NCBI GenBank assembly: GCA_044450465.1
Contig: JBIOJB010000013.1
Span: 1 to 39,698, forward strand
Direction: 5' to 3'
DNA: 39,698 bases
Origin: JBIOJB01 sp044450465
Lineage (GTDB): Bacteria > Chloroflexota > Dormibacteria > Dormibacterales > Dormibacteraceae
Positions 37,189-39,698 of this stretch are shown one piece after another. Each line of letters opens with the position of its first letter. Position 1 is the stretch's first letter. A program made the translations under genes and the position numbers. Below the pieces are notes generated by a model. The model saw only the letters and a list, made by a program, of their open reading frames with translations, searched no databases and was not told the origin of the DNA.

Positions 37189-39698
37189 GTGCCCCCAGCG
37201 TTGAATCGATCACGCCTTGCCTGGCCGGGGGACCTTCCCGCGCACCGGGCGGCCTGCGGCATGGGTTTCGTCGCCACGCCCGAGCCCGGCCATGACGCGG
37301 TGGCTCTTGGCGTCGAAGCGCTGGCCCGGCTGGCTCATCGCGGAGGTCTCGACGCCGACGGAAAAAGCGGCGACGGGGCAGGACTGCTGATCCAGGTGCC
37401 GCAACGCCTGCTCGGCGACCGATTCGGCGTGGCAAGCCTTTTCTCCTGGGACCCGCGCGCGCGCTCGATTGTCTTGAAATCGTTGGGACGCGCGGGCTTG
37501 AAGCAGGTCGAGTGGAGACGCGTGCCCACGGACCCGACGAGCCTTGGCCGTCGCGCCCGGGAGACGATGCCGGAGATCTGGCACGGCCTGGTGGTCAACC
37601 CGGACCTCAGCGCCGACGAATTCGAGCAGCGCCTTCACCGAGCGCGTCGCCACGCCGAAAAGTCTGCCCAGTCGGAATTGGTGCGCATGTACCTGCCGTC
37701 CTGCTCGGCTCGCACCCTCGTCTTCAAGGGACTGATGGCCGGCACGCGGCTCGGCGACTTCTACCTCGACCTTCAAGACTCCAGCTGCGAGAGCAAGCTC
37801 GCCATCTTCCACCAGCGCTACTCGACCAACACCCTGCCCGACTGGCGGCTCGCGCAGCCGTTTCGCATGCTGGCCCACAACGGAGAGATCAACACCATCG
37901 CCGGCAACCGTGCGTGGATGCGCGCGCGAGAGACCGACCTGGAGCCGGAGCTGCGCGGGGCGATCTGGCCCGAGGGTTCCGACTCCGCTTCGCTCGACAA
38001 CGCGCTCGAGCTGCTGGTGAGTCGAGGCTGGGAGGTTTCGGAGGCGATGATGAGCCTGGTCCCGGACGCCTGGGAGGGTCGCGGAGATCTCGCCGCCTCG
38101 GTGCGTGACTTCTACCGCTACCAGTCCATCCGTTTCGAGCCGTGGGACGGTCCGGCCGCGCTGGCGTTCAGCGATGGTCAGGTGGTCGGAGCGGCATTGG
38201 ATCGCAACGGGCTGCGGCCGCTGCGCTGGCAGCGAACGGACACCGGCCTCATCGCTGCCGCATCCGAGGCCGGCGTGGTGACCATGAGCCCCGAGCGGGT
38301 CATCGAGCGCGGCCGTCTCGGCCCGGGTCAGATGCTGATGGTCGACACTCGCGACGGGTCGATCCTTCGCGACGCGGACGCCAAGGCACGGGCCGCCCAG
38401 CGTCACGACTACGGGATGCTCGCCGACCGCATCCTGGTTCCGGTCGAGCGCCACCACGGCACGGTCGAGCCACTCGACCTGCCGGCTCCGCATCAGGCGC
38501 GGCACGGGTGGGGCGCCGAAGACGTCAGGTTCGTGGTCAGCGCGATGGCGGAGACGGGAGCCGAGCCAGTGTTCTCGATGGGCGATGACACGCCGATCGC
38601 GCCGCTGGGGCGCACGCCCCGCCGCGTCTACGGATACCTCCGGCAGCGATTCGCCCAGGTCACCAACCCGGCGATCGATCCGCTGAGGGAGAAATCGGTG
38701 ATGTCGCTGCGCGTCCTCGTCGGGCCGCGGCACCACACGCTGGAACCGGAAGGCGGCGCCGATCGCGAGCTCCGCCGCCAGCACCACCCCGCCGTTCCCG
38801 CCGGCGGCAGGGTGCTCGAGCTCGACTCCCCCGTGCTCGGCGCCCCCGAGTTGGGCCGCGTGCTGGAGCACGCGACGGTTATCGACGCGACCTGCTCCGC
38901 GGGCGAGTCATTGCGCAGTGCGCTGCTGCGGCTGAACCGGGAAGCGGAAGCTGCGCCCGGCACGGTCGCACTGAGCGACCGGCGCGCCGGTCCAGACCGG
39001 CTGCCCATACCGATGGCGCTGGCTGTCGGGGCCGTCCACGAGCACCTGCTGGCGAAAGGCAAGAGGATGACCAACGACGTCATCGCCATCGCGGGGGATG
39101 TGGTCGACGTCCACGACCTGGCCTGCCTGGTGACGGTCGGCGCCACAGCCGTTCATCCCTACCTGGCTCTTGCCACGGCCGGGGAGGAGGGTGCGCCTCG
39201 CTACCGCAAAGCCCTTGAGGCCGGCCTCCTGAAGGTCATGGCGAAGATGGGCATCTCGTGCGTGGCGAGCTATCGAGGGGCGAACGCCATCGAAGCCCTC
39301 GGCCTCGGCGCCGAGGTGATGGAGCTCTGCTTTCCAGGCGTTCCGTCGCTCCTCGGTGGCATCGACCTGGCCGGACTCGAGCGACTCATCAGGGACAGAG
39401 CGGCGGCCCTCGAGGATCACGGGCGAATAAGGTTCCGCAAGGCGGGCGAGCATCATGCCTACAACCCCGCCGCCGTACGCGCCGCGCAGAGCGCCGCGCG
39501 AGGCGCCGACCAGGATGCTTATCGAGAGTGGCGCCGCCTTTCGGCCATGGGAGAGCCTCAGACGCTGCGCGAAATGCTGAAGCTCAAGCAGTCCGGCTCT
39601 CCGCTCAGCCTGGAGCAGGTTGAGCCGGCCAGCAGCATGGTCAAGCGCTTCGTCAGCACCGCCATGTCGCTCGGCGCGCTGTCGCCAGAGGCGCACGA
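37189..39698 (+). CDS. gltB: Glutamate synthase large subunit, 5' part (runs off right edge)
   Basis: From the GTG at 37189 the frame is open to the end of the window (836 codons of about 1500). C23 in A-A-C-G-M-G-F-V is the glutaminase nucleophile, so the first 22 residues are a propeptide to be removed. The class II glutaminase domain has H-R-G-G, S-G-D-G-A-G-L-L, Q-R-Y-S-T-N and H-N-G-E-I-N-T. The central domain includes F-A-Q-V-T-N-P-A-I-D-P and G-A-N-A-I-E-A-L-G-L. The last residues, A-M-S-L-G-A-L-S-P-E-A-H, begin the FMN domain. It transfers the Gln amide to 2-oxoglutarate, giving two Glu. The small subunit should lie beyond the edge. Confidence 0.95.
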   Translation, partial: MPPALNRSRLAWPGDLPAHRAACGMGFVATPEPGHDAVALGVEALARLAHRGGLDADGKSGDGAGLLIQVPQRLLGDRFGVASLFSWDPRARSIVLKSLGRAGLKQVEWRRVPTDPTSLGRRARETMPEIWHGLVVNPDLSADEFEQRLHRARRHAEKSAQSELVRMYLPSCSARTLVFKGLMAGTRLGDFYLDLQDSSCESKLAIFHQRYSTNTLPDWRLAQPFRMLAHNGEINTIAGNRAWMRARETDLEPELRGAIWPEGSDSASLDNALELLVSRGWEVSEAMMSLVPDAWEGRGDLAASVRDFYRYQSIRFEPWDGPAALAFSDGQVVGAALDRNGLRPLRWQRTDTGLIAAASEAGVVTMSPERVIERGRLGPGQMLMVDTRDGSILRDADAKARAAQRHDYGMLADRILVPVERHHGTVEPLDLPAPHQARHGWGAEDVRFVVSAMAETGAEPVFSMGDDTPIAPLGRTPRRVYGYLRQRFAQVTNPAIDPLREKSVMSLRVLVGPRHHTLEPEGGADRELRRQHHPAVPAGGRVLELDSPVLGAPELGRVLEHATVIDATCSAGESLRSALLRLNREAEAAPGTVALSDRRAGPDRLPIPMALAVGAVHEHLLAKGKRMTNDVIAIAGDVVDVHDLACLVTVGATAVHPYLALATAGEEGAPRYRKALEAGLLKVMAKMGISCVASYRGANAIEALGLGAEVMELCFPGVPSLLGGIDLAGLERLIRDRAAALEDHGRIRFRKAGEHHAYNPAAVRAAQSAARGADQDAYREWRRLSAMGEPQTLREMLKLKQSGSPLSLEQVEPASSMVKRFVSTAMSLGALSPEAH

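Noticed and set aside
37210..38871. 553-residue minus-strand open frame
   Set aside because: Antisense to gltB, which is continuous and motif-rich on the plus strand but has no stop inside the window.

Overview
The window is about 39.7 kb of GC-rich, gene-dense bacterial chromosome, mostly housekeeping and core-metabolism genes. The mix suggests an aerobic soil-type bacterium of the Actinomycetota/Chloroflexota neighbourhood, possibly an uncultured lineage such as Candidatus Dormibacterota. The evidence is high GC, many apparently leaderless start codons, a tiny actinobacterial-type bS22 ribosomal protein, a DUF222/HNH protein, DUF2079 membrane proteins and LppX/LprG-like lipoproteins. That placement is inference; no 16S rRNA gene is present. 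No CRISPR array, prophage, insertion sequence or biosynthetic cluster was seen.

Layout. 1-3.8 kb: an edge-cut EamA transporter divergent from a HIT hydrolase, an amidohydrolase, a secreted His/Asp-rich protein and a lipoprotein. 3.8-8.3 kb: acyl-CoA dehydrogenase, the mini gene for bS22, LemA, a phospholipase-D-like lipoprotein, a SAM hydroxide adenosyltransferase and a sulfite-oxidase-like molybdoenzyme. 8.4-11.3 kb: tRNA-Ala(CGC), a degraded SRPBCC remnant, a flavin monooxygenase divergent from its likely TetR regulator, and two small membrane proteins. 11.3-17.4 kb: GT87-like glycosyltransferase, EamA transporter, AlkZ-like DNA glycosylase, a 5'-truncated response regulator abutting a small membrane protein gene, and a frameshifted acetyl-CoA-synthetase-like gene. 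17.4-27.1 kb: asparagine synthetase and GT2 glycosyltransferase in an operon, divergent from two tandem DUF2079 proteins followed by metH. 27.2-32.4 kb: HNH protein, an orphan CoxL-like large subunit, and malQ with an in-frame stop. 32.4-39.7 kb: aconitase, a 57-residue zinc-ribbon protein, a PucR regulator and the first 836 codons of glutamate synthase (gltB), which runs off the right edge.

How the genes fit together. Central carbon and nitrogen assimilation is represented by aconitase, glutamate synthase next to PucR, asparagine synthetase, methionine synthase, acyl-CoA dehydrogenase and acyl-CoA ligase. A second theme is envelope glycan or lipid-linked sugar work (GT2, GT87, two DUF2079 proteins).

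Two patterns stand out. Many start codons lie 6-11 bases after a -10-like hexamer and lack a Shine-Dalgarno sequence, which fits leaderless transcription. Several otherwise intact genes carry single-base lesions (acetyl-CoA synthetase, malQ, probably the amidohydrolase start), and two loci look truncated. This is either recent decay or consensus error in a metagenome-type assembly. I did not find a clearly new multi-gene system.
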